Positions 7,975 through 16,658 of a stretch of 64,000 nucleotides of DNA are shown one piece after another. The stretch lies in NCBI RefSeq assembly GCF_014192575.1, contig NZ_JACHYC010000004.1, forward strand, positions 654,080-718,079, in the 5' to 3' direction. The stretch comes from Variovorax sp. Sphag1AA (GTDB taxonomy: Bacteria; Pseudomonadota; Gammaproteobacteria; Burkholderiales; Burkholderiaceae_C). Made by a program: the position numbers and the translations under genes. The notes below the pieces were generated by a model. That model did not search any database, was not told the DNA's origin, and worked only from the letters and a program-made list of their open reading frames with translations. Numbering within the stretch: position 1 is the stretch's first letter; the number at the start of each line of letters is the position of its first letter.

Positions 7975-8697
7975 ATGTTTCGTTCTGACTCGACCGCAAA
8001 CGGCAACGTGGTCCGACGTTTTTCTCCCGACGGGGGCGGTCCTTCGGCACCTGCGACGTACGCACAGCCGCGCCGACTGTCCTACTTCGAACGCACCGTC
8101 AAACGGTCGATCGACATCGTGGGCGCACTCACGTTCTTTGCCCTGTTCGGGCCGCTCTACGTCATCGTCGCGCTGAGCGTGGCGATCAGCATGGGCCGTC
8201 CGGTCCACTTCTGGCAGAACCGCCTCGGCGAAAACGGTCAACGCTTCCGGTTCTACAAGTTCCGCTCGATGGTGCGGAACTCCGAGGATGTCCTGGATGA
8301 GTTCCTCAGCCGCAACGACATGGCCCGCACCGAATGGGACACCTTCCAGAAGTTGGACAAGGATCCACGGATTACACCGATTGGCATGCTCATCCGCAAG
8401 CTGAGCCTGGACGAACTCCCCCAGTTCTGGAATGTCCTGAAGGGTGACATGAGCCTCGTCGGCCCACGCCCGTGCATGGAGCGCCAGCGGAGCCTCTACG
8501 GCAAGGGATGGGAGCACTACTGCGCAGTGCGCCCCGGCATCACCGGCTTGTGGCAGGTGAGCGGTCGCAACAGGCTGTCGTATGCACGCCGCGTGGAACT
8601 CGACGTCGAATACGTGTGCAACTGGTCTCTCTGGCTGGACATCAAGATCCTGTTCAGGACCGTCCGCGCCGTGGTCAGCGGGGAGGGTTCGCGGTGA
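7975..8697 (+). CDS. Undecaprenyl-phosphate sugar-1-phosphate transferase (initiating transferase)
   Basis: Transfers a sugar phosphate from a nucleotide sugar to undecaprenyl phosphate at the inner membrane, the first step of repeat-unit assembly. The 240-residue product is the short form: one N-terminal hydrophobic hairpin (about residues 47-70) followed by the bacterial sugar transferase domain with FYKFRSM and DELPQFWNVLKGDMSLVGPRP. It lacks the multi-span N-terminal half of WcaJ/WbaP proteins, so it resembles ExoY-type enzymes. The sugar donor cannot be told from sequence. First gene of the rightward cluster; its stop overlaps the next start (GTGA). Confidence 0.9.
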   Translation: MFRSDSTANGNVVRRFSPDGGGPSAPATYAQPRRLSYFERTVKRSIDIVGALTFFALFGPLYVIVALSVAISMGRPVHFWQNRLGENGQRFRFYKFRSMVRNSEDVLDEFLSRNDMARTEWDTFQKLDKDPRITPIGMLIRKLSLDELPQFWNVLKGDMSLVGPRPCMERQRSLYGKGWEHYCAVRPGITGLWQVSGRNRLSYARRVELDVEYVCNWSLWLDIKILFRTVRAVVSGEGSR

Positions 8698-10133
8698 CAG
8701 TCGTTCACCCCGTTGTTCTCTGCGGGGGTAGCGGCACGCGGTTGTGGCCCCTCTCGCGCAAGACGCTTCCGAAGCAGTTCGTTCCGCTCGTCGGCGACAA
8801 GAGCTTGCTGGTGCTCACGCTGGAGCGCCTTCGCAAGCTCAACACCGAAGTCACCTGCGTGGCATCGGAAGAGCATCGATTTCTCGTGCAGGAATGCGTG
8901 GATGCGGCCCGGGTGACGGGCAGGCAACTGCTCGAGCCTGTTGCGCGGAACACTGCCGCCGCGATGGCTGCCGTGGCGCTGCTGAGCAAGCCGGACCACC
9001 TGCTGCTCTTCGCGCCCGCGGACCATCACATTCCCGATGTCGACAGCTTCGCCGACACGATCCGCAAAGGCATTCCCGCCGCGTTGCATGGCCATCTGGT
9101 GACGTTCGGCGTGGAGCCGACCTTCCCCAGTACCGCCTACGGTTACATCCGTCAGGGGACCAAGCTCGATGGACCACTGGCAGATGAAGCGGGCCATACG
9201 GTGGCGTCCTTCATCGAGAAGCCAGCGGCGGCTCGCGCCGAGCAGTTGCTGCTCGAGGGGGGAAACTTCTGGAACGCAGGGATCCTGCTCGTACAGGCCA
9301 AGGTGCTCATCAAGGCACTGGAAGCGCATGCGCCGGACATCCTCAAATCGTGCAGGGCTGCGACTCAGGCAGTCGAAGTCGACGGTGACTTCCTGCGCAT
9401 GGAACGGTCCACATTCGAGCACTGCCGCAGCCAGAGCATCGACTACGCGGTCCTCGAAAAATCCGACCTCGTTGCCGTCATCCCCTTCCGCGGACGTTGG
9501 ACTGACGTCGGAAGCTGGAATGCGGTGGCCGAACTGCACGACCTGGACTCGAACGGCAATCGCATCAGCGGCAATGGCTTCGCGATGAGTTCGGCTAACA
9601 CCTTCATCCATGCGCCCATTCGTCCTGTCGTGGCGCTGGGCACCAAGGATCTGCTGGTGGTCGACACGCCGGATGCATTGCTGGTGGTGCACAACGACTG
9701 CGTCGAGCAGGTCAAGGACGTCGTCGCGCTGCTTACAGCCAAGGGTCAGAGCCAGGCGGTCAACCACCGGCGCGTCCCAAGGCCTTGGGGCGCCTACGAC
9801 AGCATCGATGACGGCGAGCGCTTCGCGGTCAAGCGGCTCACGGTGAAGCCGGGCGCCCGGCTCGCGCTCAGGATGCACCACCATCGCGCCGAGCACTGGG
9901 TCGTGGTCAAGGGCGCCGCCCGCGTGACCTGCGACGGCAATGCCCGTCTCGTGAAGGAAAACGAATCGATCTACATCCCCGTGGGCGCGGTCTACCGTCT
10001 GGAGAATGCCGGCAAGACCACCCTCGAAGTGATTGAGGTGCAGACAGGCAGCTACCTGGGTGATGACGACATCGTTCGTTTCGACGGCGAAGACGCGTTG
10101 GGCGCCGACACCAGTCAACGCAAACTCGCGTGA
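8694..10133 (+). CDS. manC: Mannose-1-phosphate guanylyltransferase / mannose-6-phosphate isomerase
   Basis: Makes GDP-mannose from mannose-1-phosphate and GTP, and in bifunctional members also isomerises fructose-6-phosphate. The 479-residue protein starts with the nucleotidyltransferase signature VVLCGGSGTRLWPLSRKTLP and has the FIEKP block. It ends in a type II phosphomannose isomerase cupin domain (RPWGAYDSID, then LRMHHHRAEHWVVVKG). The GTG start at 8694 overlaps the previous stop by 4 bp, has GGGGAGGG upstream, and gives exactly the family N-terminus; the frame extends further upstream only through the previous gene. It supplies GDP-mannose for the GDP-fucose branch. Confidence 0.93.
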   Translation: MTVVHPVVLCGGSGTRLWPLSRKTLPKQFVPLVGDKSLLVLTLERLRKLNTEVTCVASEEHRFLVQECVDAARVTGRQLLEPVARNTAAAMAAVALLSKPDHLLLFAPADHHIPDVDSFADTIRKGIPAALHGHLVTFGVEPTFPSTAYGYIRQGTKLDGPLADEAGHTVASFIEKPAAARAEQLLLEGGNFWNAGILLVQAKVLIKALEAHAPDILKSCRAATQAVEVDGDFLRMERSTFEHCRSQSIDYAVLEKSDLVAVIPFRGRWTDVGSWNAVAELHDLDSNGNRISGNGFAMSSANTFIHAPIRPVVALGTKDLLVVDTPDALLVVHNDCVEQVKDVVALLTAKGQSQAVNHRRVPRPWGAYDSIDDGERFAVKRLTVKPGARLALRMHHHRAEHWVVVKGAARVTCDGNARLVKENESIYIPVGAVYRLENAGKTTLEVIEVQTGSYLGDDDIVRFDGEDALGADTSQRKLA

Positions 10134-10164
10134 CCCTCATCCTTGAACGTCAAGGTGATACTGA

Positions 10165-11130
10165 ATGAACGAGTTCCGGAAGCCGATATTCGTGGCGGGT
10201 CATCGCGGCATGGTCGGAAGTGCGATCGTGCGCGGCCTTGCCAGCAGGGGCTACACCAACATCATCACGCGCAGTCGCGCCGAGCTTGACCTGACCGATC
10301 AGGCGCAGGTCAGGGCCTTCTTCGCCAAGGAGAAGCCGCAGGAGGTGTACATGGCGGCGGCGCAGGTTGGCGGCATTCATGCCAACAACACTTACCCGGC
10401 CGAGTTCATCTATTCAAACCTGATGGTCGAGGCGAACGTGGTCCACGAGTCGTGGCGCAACGGCGTCGCCAGGCTGCTGTTTCTCGGATCGAGTTGCATC
10501 TATCCGCGCCTTGCCGCCCAGCCCATGTCGGAGGATGTGCTCCTCACCGGCAAGCTGGAGCCCACCAACGAGCCGTATGCGATCGCGAAGATCGCCGGCA
10601 TCAAGCTGTGCGAAAGCTACAACCGCCAGTACGGCTGCGACTATCGCAGCGTGATGCCGACGAACCTCTACGGCCCCGGCGACAACTATCACCCGCAGAA
10701 CAGCCATGTTCTGCCGGCGATGATCCGCCGCTTCCATGAGGCCAAGACGTCGGACGCGCCGTCGGTCGTGATCTGGGGCACCGGCACACCCAAGCGGGAA
10801 TTCCTCTACGTCGACGACCTGGCCAGCGCATGCGTCCACATCATGGACCTCCCCCGCGAGGTCTATGCCGCGCACACCGAGGTGATGAGCAGCCACATCA
10901 ACATCGGTTCGGGCGAAGACCAGTCGATTGCCGAACTCGCCCAACTGGTGAGCGAGGTCGTGGGATACCGCGGCTCGATCCAGTACGACACGAGCAAGCC
11001 CGACGGCACGCCGCGCAAGCTGCTCGACATTTCCCGCATCCGCCAGCTCGGCTGGATGCCCAGAGTGCCTTTGCACGAAGGCATTGCCAAGGCGTACGAA
11101 GATTTCCGCAGCGAAGAACTGGTCGCGTGA
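10165..11130 (+). CDS. fcl: GDP-L-fucose synthase
   Basis: Epimerises and reduces GDP-4-keto-6-deoxymannose to GDP-L-fucose with NADPH. The 321-residue short-chain dehydrogenase has the nucleotide motif GHRGMVGSAIV at the N-terminus, the Ser of LGSSCIYP, and the YAIAK catalytic Tyr-x3-Lys. GTGTPKREFLYVDDLA is characteristic of Fcl/WcaG. The partner enzyme that makes its substrate, GDP-mannose 4,6-dehydratase (Gmd), is not in this window and must be elsewhere if the pathway works. Fucose in the polymer is an inference. Confidence 0.92.
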   Translation: MNEFRKPIFVAGHRGMVGSAIVRGLASRGYTNIITRSRAELDLTDQAQVRAFFAKEKPQEVYMAAAQVGGIHANNTYPAEFIYSNLMVEANVVHESWRNGVARLLFLGSSCIYPRLAAQPMSEDVLLTGKLEPTNEPYAIAKIAGIKLCESYNRQYGCDYRSVMPTNLYGPGDNYHPQNSHVLPAMIRRFHEAKTSDAPSVVIWGTGTPKREFLYVDDLASACVHIMDLPREVYAAHTEVMSSHINIGSGEDQSIAELAQLVSEVVGYRGSIQYDTSKPDGTPRKLLDISRIRQLGWMPRVPLHEGIAKAYEDFRSEELVA

Positions 11131-11158
11131 GCGGGGATCTCCCGATACGATTCGCGTG

Positions 11159-12133
11159 ATGTCAGGCCCTTCGATCTCGCTCATTCCTCCGGGCAGCGGT
11201 GGTGTCAAGGATTACGCGGTCGTCGTCGGTGGCCCGTTGCAGGCGCCTCCGATGGAGCTCAGTCCCACCACCGACTCATCGTCGTGGACCGGTGACTTGC
11301 TGCTGCTGCATTTCAGCTGCTACGGCTTCCAGAAGCGCGGCGTACCTCTCTGGCTGGTCAAGCGGATCGGCAGCCTCCGGCATCAGTTCAGGTCCTTCGG
11401 CGTGGTCTTCCACGAACTCTTCGCCTCCGGCCCGCCCTGGGGGTCGGCGTTCTGGCTCAACGGCATCCAGAAGCAGATCGCGCGCGAGCTGCTCTCCGTT
11501 TCCGATTTCTGGCTGACCAATCGGAGCGAGTCCGCCCGCTGGCTGCTCGACCAAAGTCGGGAAGCACCGCACCGCGTGCTGCCGGTGTTCTCGAGCGTCG
11601 GCGAGTTGGACGACATCGGGACAGAGCGCCTTCCGCACATGGTCGTGTTCGGGAGTTCGGGCGTGCGGGCCAATGTCTACCAGTGGGCCGACGGTGAAAT
11701 CTTCCGGCGAGCACGAAACGCGGGGCTCGAGATCCACGACATCGGCCCGCCGCAACAGGATCCGGCACTGCTCCAGCGCTTCGAGCAGGAAGGCGTGGTA
11801 GCACACGGCAGACTCTCCGCCGCGGAAGTCAGCGCCAAGTTGGCCACGGCAGCTTATGGTGCCCTCGCCTACCCATCCGACTACGTCTCGAAGAGCAGCA
11901 TCTTTGCAGCCTATTGCGCGCACGGCATCTGCCCGGTGTTGCTCTTCAAGGAATACGGCTCGTACGACGGCCTGTCGCCGAACGTGCACTACATCCCGGG
12001 CTTCGAGGCACTGGCCACCTCGGCAGCGAACGCCAGGGCCATCGGGCGTGAAGCGCGCGACTGGTATGAGCCGCATCGCATCGACGCCCATATCGCCGCG
12101 CTGCAGACCATGGCCGCGGAGGTGCAGAAATGA
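11159..12133 (+). CDS. Putative glycosyltransferase of the exopolysaccharide cluster
   Basis: A 324-residue protein with no clear family signature that I recognise. It has alternating hydrophobic strands and helices like a GT-B glycosyltransferase, including LLLLHFSCYGFQKRGVP, a FHELFASGPPWG segment, MVVFGSSGVRANV, and a C-terminal half ending in a DWYEPHRI region. No signal peptide or membrane helix is evident. The start at 11159 follows a 28-bp gap and avoids the upstream overlap with fcl. Its stop overlaps the acetyltransferase start by 4 bp, so it is coupled to the cluster. Donor and acceptor are unknown. Confidence 0.7.
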   Translation: MSGPSISLIPPGSGGVKDYAVVVGGPLQAPPMELSPTTDSSSWTGDLLLLHFSCYGFQKRGVPLWLVKRIGSLRHQFRSFGVVFHELFASGPPWGSAFWLNGIQKQIARELLSVSDFWLTNRSESARWLLDQSREAPHRVLPVFSSVGELDDIGTERLPHMVVFGSSGVRANVYQWADGEIFRRARNAGLEIHDIGPPQQDPALLQRFEQEGVVAHGRLSAAEVSAKLATAAYGALAYPSDYVSKSSIFAAYCAHGICPVLLFKEYGSYDGLSPNVHYIPGFEALATSAANARAIGREARDWYEPHRIDAHIAALQTMAAEVQK

Positions 12134-12807
12134 ACGAACTGAAGTTCCTCTGGACCTCGCGCGAACGTCCTCCGTTCGGTTCGAAACGCTGGCTCGTGGT
12201 GTGGGCCAAGCGTGCGCTTCAGCTTCGCCCGCTGATGAGCCTCGTGTTGCACAGACGGAAACTGCGCTCACGCGGCATGGCAATCGGCATGCTTTCGGTG
12301 GTCGATACGGATGACGTGAAGGGCCCCGGCTCCAACATCAGCATCGGCGATCGAAGCTTCATTGCGCACAACGCCGAGCTTGTCGCGCTCGAAAAGATCA
12401 CCATCGGTTCGCGCGTGGCCATCAATGACCGCGTGACCGTGCTCACGGCGAGCCACCATGTCGGCGATCCGACATGGCGACAGTTCAGCAAGCCCGTGCG
12501 CATCGAGGACTACGCATGGATCGCTGTCGGCGCGACGATCCTGCCGGGCGTGACGATCGGCTACGGCGCGGTGGTCGGCGCCGGTGCGGTCGTCGCCAAG
12601 GACGTCCCGCCATTTGCGGTCGCGACCGGCAATCCCGCCACCGTGCGCCTGGATGTGCGGCCTCACGATCTGGACTACGATCCCGTCATCCTCCTCGCAC
12701 CGTACGAAGCCTGGGTGGGCCGCGGCAGAGGCGCCCCCGTCACTTCGGCCGACGCCATTCCATCGAGCGAACCGGCACCGATGGGCAACCAGAAACCCAC
12801 GCCATGA
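12130..12807 (+). CDS. WcaF-like acyltransferase (left-handed beta-helix)
   Basis: Probably O-acetylates the polysaccharide repeat unit from acetyl-CoA. The 225-residue protein contains hexapeptide repeats from about residue 55 to 170 (ISIGDRSFI, ITIGSRVAIN, AIVGATILPGVTIG-like turns) and the AVVGAGAVVAKDVPPFAVATGNPA block typical of the LbH acetyltransferases. The catalytic His is probably in ASHHVGD. The short C-terminal tail is low-complexity. It overlaps both neighbours by 4 bp (ATGA), an arrangement typical of a single operon. The exact acceptor is not known. Confidence 0.87.
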   Translation: MNELKFLWTSRERPPFGSKRWLVVWAKRALQLRPLMSLVLHRRKLRSRGMAIGMLSVVDTDDVKGPGSNISIGDRSFIAHNAELVALEKITIGSRVAINDRVTVLTASHHVGDPTWRQFSKPVRIEDYAWIAVGATILPGVTIGYGAVVGAGAVVAKDVPPFAVATGNPATVRLDVRPHDLDYDPVILLAPYEAWVGRGRGAPVTSADAIPSSEPAPMGNQKPTP

Positions 12808-14156
12808 GCGCCGTCCTTTCACCAACGCAGCAGCGTGCCGCCAGCAGGCCTCAGGCGCTCAGCCGTGCGGGGCAGCTTTTTCTGGTGGTCTTCATCCTCG
12901 TCGTGTACGAAGGCGCAGTGCGCAAATGGGTGACCTCCGCGGCGTCGCTGCCGCTGATCGGCTTGCGCGACCTCTGCGCCGCCTGGCTGGTCTTCTACGC
13001 ATGGAAGCGCGGCTATCTGCGCCAGAACATGAGGATCACGTCCGCCATGTTTGCGTGGTCGCTGCTGGTGGTCGGATGGGGCCTCTTCCAGCTCGCCGCA
13101 GGGCAGAGTTCGCTCATCATCTTCCTGATCGGGCTGCGCTTCTGGCTGCTGTACACCTGGTTTGCCATCGCTGCGGCGGCCTCCATGAACGAAACGGACT
13201 ATCGAACAGCCGTCCTGACCGCGGGATGGATGATGCTCTTCATGGCGCCGCTCGTCGTATTGCAGCACTACTCACCGCCCGGCGCATGGATCAATGTGCA
13301 GCTGGACAACGACGATGAGGAAGGCATCTACACCGTCGTGGCCGGTGTGGTTCGCACCACCGGTACCTTCAGCTTCACCGCCGGCTATTCGACGTTCATG
13401 GGGCTGGTGGCGCCATTGGTCTTCGGTCTGCTGTTGGCGCGAAAGCCTCGCAGCAAGCACACGCTCTTCGCGACCGCGGTGTTCGTTGCTCTCCTGGTCG
13501 GAGTGCTGATGAGCGGCTCCAGAACGGCCGTCATTTCGTCGGGGATGATGTTCTTGGTGTACCTGCTCGGCAGGATGCTGTTCTCCCGAATGCAGCAGAA
13601 GCCGGCGGCCGCGGTCGGGGTCGTCGTCGCGTTGCTGCTGGTCGGAGTCTTCATGATCTTCTTCCGGGATGCACTCGACGTGACGCAGACGCGATTCGAG
13701 CAGGCGTCTGAATCGGAAGACTTCTGGGCCCGTGTGCAGACCATCCTGGTGGGGGAACCCCATGTATTCGAGACCCTCAACTGGCTGGGAGCGGGTGTCG
13801 GCTACGGCTCCAACCTCGCCAATTTCGTGCGCACCGGTTCGTCCGAATACTTCGCGCTCGCAGAATCCGAAGGCGGCCGCATCCTGCTCGAAGGCGGACT
13901 GCTGGGGCTCCTCTACGTGGGGCTGAAGCTATTGGTGATCGCGATCGGCGTCGTCAAGAGCATCTGGCTGTCGAGAAAGACCCATTCGCCCTTCCCGCTG
14001 CTTGTGTGGCTCACCGCCGCGCTGGCGATCATGACGTGGCCCTCCAGTGGCCAGTTGACCGCCCATGGGCTCCTGTCGATCATCTTTGCTTTTGCACTCC
14101 TGGTCTTCCGGTTTCCGAGGCTTGAGCTCTTTCCCGGACGTGCCTCGAAAACGTGA
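12804..14156 (+). CDS. O-antigen polymerase/ligase-type membrane protein (Wzy-like)
   Basis: A 450-residue integral membrane protein with about ten to eleven hydrophobic helices and a large periplasmic loop between about residues 270 and 350 (TQTRFEQASESEDFWAR, LGAGVGYGSNLANF). This is the topology of O-antigen ligase/Wzy polymerases, which join lipid-linked repeat units at the outer face of the inner membrane. The start at 12804 overlaps the previous stop by 4 bp, and the downstream gene starts on GTG overlapping this stop. In this context polymerase is more likely than ligase. No Wzx flippase gene accompanies it. Confidence 0.83.
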   Translation: MSAVLSPTQQRAASRPQALSRAGQLFLVVFILVVYEGAVRKWVTSAASLPLIGLRDLCAAWLVFYAWKRGYLRQNMRITSAMFAWSLLVVGWGLFQLAAGQSSLIIFLIGLRFWLLYTWFAIAAAASMNETDYRTAVLTAGWMMLFMAPLVVLQHYSPPGAWINVQLDNDDEEGIYTVVAGVVRTTGTFSFTAGYSTFMGLVAPLVFGLLLARKPRSKHTLFATAVFVALLVGVLMSGSRTAVISSGMMFLVYLLGRMLFSRMQQKPAAAVGVVVALLLVGVFMIFFRDALDVTQTRFEQASESEDFWARVQTILVGEPHVFETLNWLGAGVGYGSNLANFVRTGSSEYFALAESEGGRILLEGGLLGLLYVGLKLLVIAIGVVKSIWLSRKTHSPFPLLVWLTAALAIMTWPSSGQLTAHGLLSIIFAFALLVFRFPRLELFPGRASKT

Positions 14157-15364
14157 GACTCCTTCACTTCGTTCCATCGGTTGATCCACACGGCGGCGGG
14201 CCCATCGAAGGCGTCAGGCGACTTCGGGACGCTCTGGCGGCCATCGGCCATCCGGGCGACATCCTGTGCCTCGACAAGCCCGATGCCGACTTCGTCACCG
14301 CCTTTCCCGGACAGGTGACGGCGCTGGGTCCGTCCTCGAGCGGCTATTTCTACAACGACCGTGTGGTCCCGTGGCTTCAGGCCCATGCCGCGGACTACGA
14401 CGCCGTGATCGTGAACGGGCTCTGGCAATACACCGGCCTCGCAACGTGGCGGGCGCTCGGTCGTTCGGCGACGCCCTATTTCGTCTACACGCACGGCATG
14501 CTCGACCCCTGGTTCAAGCGCCGCTACCCGCTGAAGCACCTGAAGAAGTGGCTGTACTGGCCCTGGGCTGAATATCGCGTGTTGCGCGATGCCGCTGCAG
14601 TGATCTTCACCTGCGAGGAAGAACGCCTTCTTGCGCGCCAGTCCTTCTGGCTCTATCGGGCGCGAGAAGTCGTCGGGTCATACGGCACCTCGCAGCCACC
14701 GACCAACGCACGCGCGCTGGCGGCCGGATTCACCGCCGCCTTTCCCGAGATCCAGGGCAAGCGTGCGCTGCTCTATCTCGGCCGCATTCACGAGAAGAAA
14801 GGCGGCGACCTTCTCATCGATGCCTTCGCGCGCGTGCTTGGCGAGGCGCCGGACCTGCACCTCGTGATGGCTGGCCCCGGCGACGACGGCCTCGTGAGTC
14901 AACTGAAGAGCCGCGCCGAACGGCTCGGCATTGCACAGCGCATCACCTGGACCGGCCTGCTGTCGGGCGACCTCAAGTGGGGCGCGTTCTATGCCTCCGA
15001 TGTGTTCTGCCTGCCCTCGCACCAGGAGAACTTCGGCATCGCGGTCGTGGAGGCCCTTGCCTGCGGCAAGCCGGTGCTCATCAGCGACAAGGTGAACATC
15101 TGGCGCGAGATCCAGCAGGACGGCGCCGGACTGGTCGGCCCCGACACGCTCGACGGCACCATCGCGACCCTGCGCCAGTGGCTTTCTCTGTCGCGCTCCG
15201 ACGTCGCCGCCATGCGCATCGCCGCGCTGCGCTGCTTCCAGGCGCGCTTCCAGATCGAGCAGGTGGCGGAGACGCTCGTGCGGATCATCAGCGACCACTC
15301 GCCCGGCGCGTCGCATTTCGGCCCTCTCGAACGCGCCTCGAATCAACCTCGAAACGCTGCCTGA
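14153..15364 (+). CDS. Glycosyltransferase, family 4 (GT-B)
   Basis: Cytoplasmic transferase adding a sugar to the growing lipid-linked unit. The 403-residue protein has the N-terminal FVPSVDPHGGGPIEGV glycine-rich loop, a linker, and the C-terminal glycosyltransferases group 1 domain with LLYLGRIHEKKGGDLLIDAF and the acidic motif SHQENFGIAVVEALACGKPV. The GTG start overlaps the polymerase stop by 4 bp. It is followed after 6 bp by the WcaI-like gene. Sugar specificity is not predictable from sequence. Confidence 0.88.
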   Translation: MRLLHFVPSVDPHGGGPIEGVRRLRDALAAIGHPGDILCLDKPDADFVTAFPGQVTALGPSSSGYFYNDRVVPWLQAHAADYDAVIVNGLWQYTGLATWRALGRSATPYFVYTHGMLDPWFKRRYPLKHLKKWLYWPWAEYRVLRDAAAVIFTCEEERLLARQSFWLYRAREVVGSYGTSQPPTNARALAAGFTAAFPEIQGKRALLYLGRIHEKKGGDLLIDAFARVLGEAPDLHLVMAGPGDDGLVSQLKSRAERLGIAQRITWTGLLSGDLKWGAFYASDVFCLPSHQENFGIAVVEALACGKPVLISDKVNIWREIQQDGAGLVGPDTLDGTIATLRQWLSLSRSDVAAMRIAALRCFQARFQIEQVAETLVRIISDHSPGASHFGPLERASNQPRNAA

Positions 15365-15370
15365 GGGCCA

Positions 15371-16603
15371 ATGAAGCTTCTCGTCTACGGGATCAATTTC
15401 GCCCCCGAACTGACCGGCATTGGCAAATACACAGGCGAGATGGTCGCCTGGCTTGCCGCACAGGGACACGACGTTCGCGTTGTCACCGCACCGCCCTACT
15501 ACCCCGACTGGGCGGTCTGGCCCGGCTACAACGCGGGGCGCTACACCACCGAGAACTGGAACGGCGCCAAGGTCATCCGCACACCCTTGTGGGTGCCGCG
15601 CAAGGTGACTGGCACCCGGCGCCTGATCCATCTCGCCAGCTTCGCGCTGAGCAGCATTCCTGCGCTCCTCTCGCATTGGCACTGGAAGCCGGATGTGGTG
15701 TGGGTGACCGAGCCGCCCCTCTTCTGCTCGCCGGCCGCCGTTGCCTTCGCGCGGCTCCGCTCCGCAAAGGCGTGGCTGCACATCCAGGACTACGAAGTCG
15801 ATGCGGCTTTCGAGCTCGGATTGCTCAAGGGCCAGCGGATACGCTCCATCGTCGCCTCGATGGAGCGCCGGCTCATGCGTTGTTTCGATCGAATCTCGAC
15901 GATCTCGATGCGGATGATGGAGCGCGCGAGCAGCAAGGGGACCGAGGATGCGCGTTTGATCTCCCTGCCCAACTGGGCTGACGTGTCGAGCATCCGCCCC
16001 CTCGCCGGCGAGAGCCCCTATCGCGCTGAACTGGGCATCCCGCCGGATGCGGTCGTCGCACTCTATTCGGGCAACATGGGGGCCAAGCAGGGGCTCGAAC
16101 TTCTGGCCGAGACGGCCTCGCTGCTTGCCGAGCATCGCGACCTCCACTTCGTCTTTTGCGGCAATGGCGCCGGGCGCGCAGACCTCGCGAAGCGCTGCGA
16201 AAAACTGGCGAACGTGCGCTTCCTCGATCTGCAGCCGATGGAACGTCTGGGCGATCTCCTCGGGCTCGCGGACATCCATCTGCTACCGCAGCGCGCCGAC
16301 GCTGCCGATCTGGTGATGCCGTCGAAGCTCACAGGCATGTTGAGCAGCGGCAGGCCCGTGGTGGCAGGCGCCAGGCCCGAGACCGAGCTTGGCCAGGTCA
16401 CCGCGAAATGTGGCGTTGCCGTGCCGCCGGACGATCCGAAATCATTTGCCGATGCGGTGCTCTCGCTTGCCTCGCAGCCGGAACGCCGGCGCGAACTCGG
16501 CATCCTGGCGAGGGCCTATGCGGAGGAGAACTTCGACCGCGACGCGGTCCTCAGGCAGTTCGAGCGCGACCTGAAAGCCTGCGTGGCAGACGCACGCCGC
16601 TGA
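15371..16603 (+). CDS. WcaI-like glycosyltransferase (colanic acid type)
   Basis: A 410-residue GT-B enzyme that closely follows the WcaI pattern: MKLLVYGINFAPELTGIGKY at the N-terminus, VTAPPYYPDWAVW, and YSGNMGAKQGLELL in the second domain. WcaI of colanic acid assembly is a fucosyltransferase, which fits the ManC-Fcl pair upstream, but this is inference from family and context. It is the last gene of the rightward run and converges on wzc with a 55-bp gap lacking an evident terminator. Confidence 0.87.
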   Translation: MKLLVYGINFAPELTGIGKYTGEMVAWLAAQGHDVRVVTAPPYYPDWAVWPGYNAGRYTTENWNGAKVIRTPLWVPRKVTGTRRLIHLASFALSSIPALLSHWHWKPDVVWVTEPPLFCSPAAVAFARLRSAKAWLHIQDYEVDAAFELGLLKGQRIRSIVASMERRLMRCFDRISTISMRMMERASSKGTEDARLISLPNWADVSSIRPLAGESPYRAELGIPPDAVVALYSGNMGAKQGLELLAETASLLAEHRDLHFVFCGNGAGRADLAKRCEKLANVRFLDLQPMERLGDLLGLADIHLLPQRADAADLVMPSKLTGMLSSGRPVVAGARPETELGQVTAKCGVAVPPDDPKSFADAVLSLASQPERRRELGILARAYAEENFDRDAVLRQFERDLKACVADARR

Positions 16604-16658
16604 AACGAGGGCTCAGCGCGCGACCGACGGCGATCGAGCCGCCATCCGGTCGCCGCGA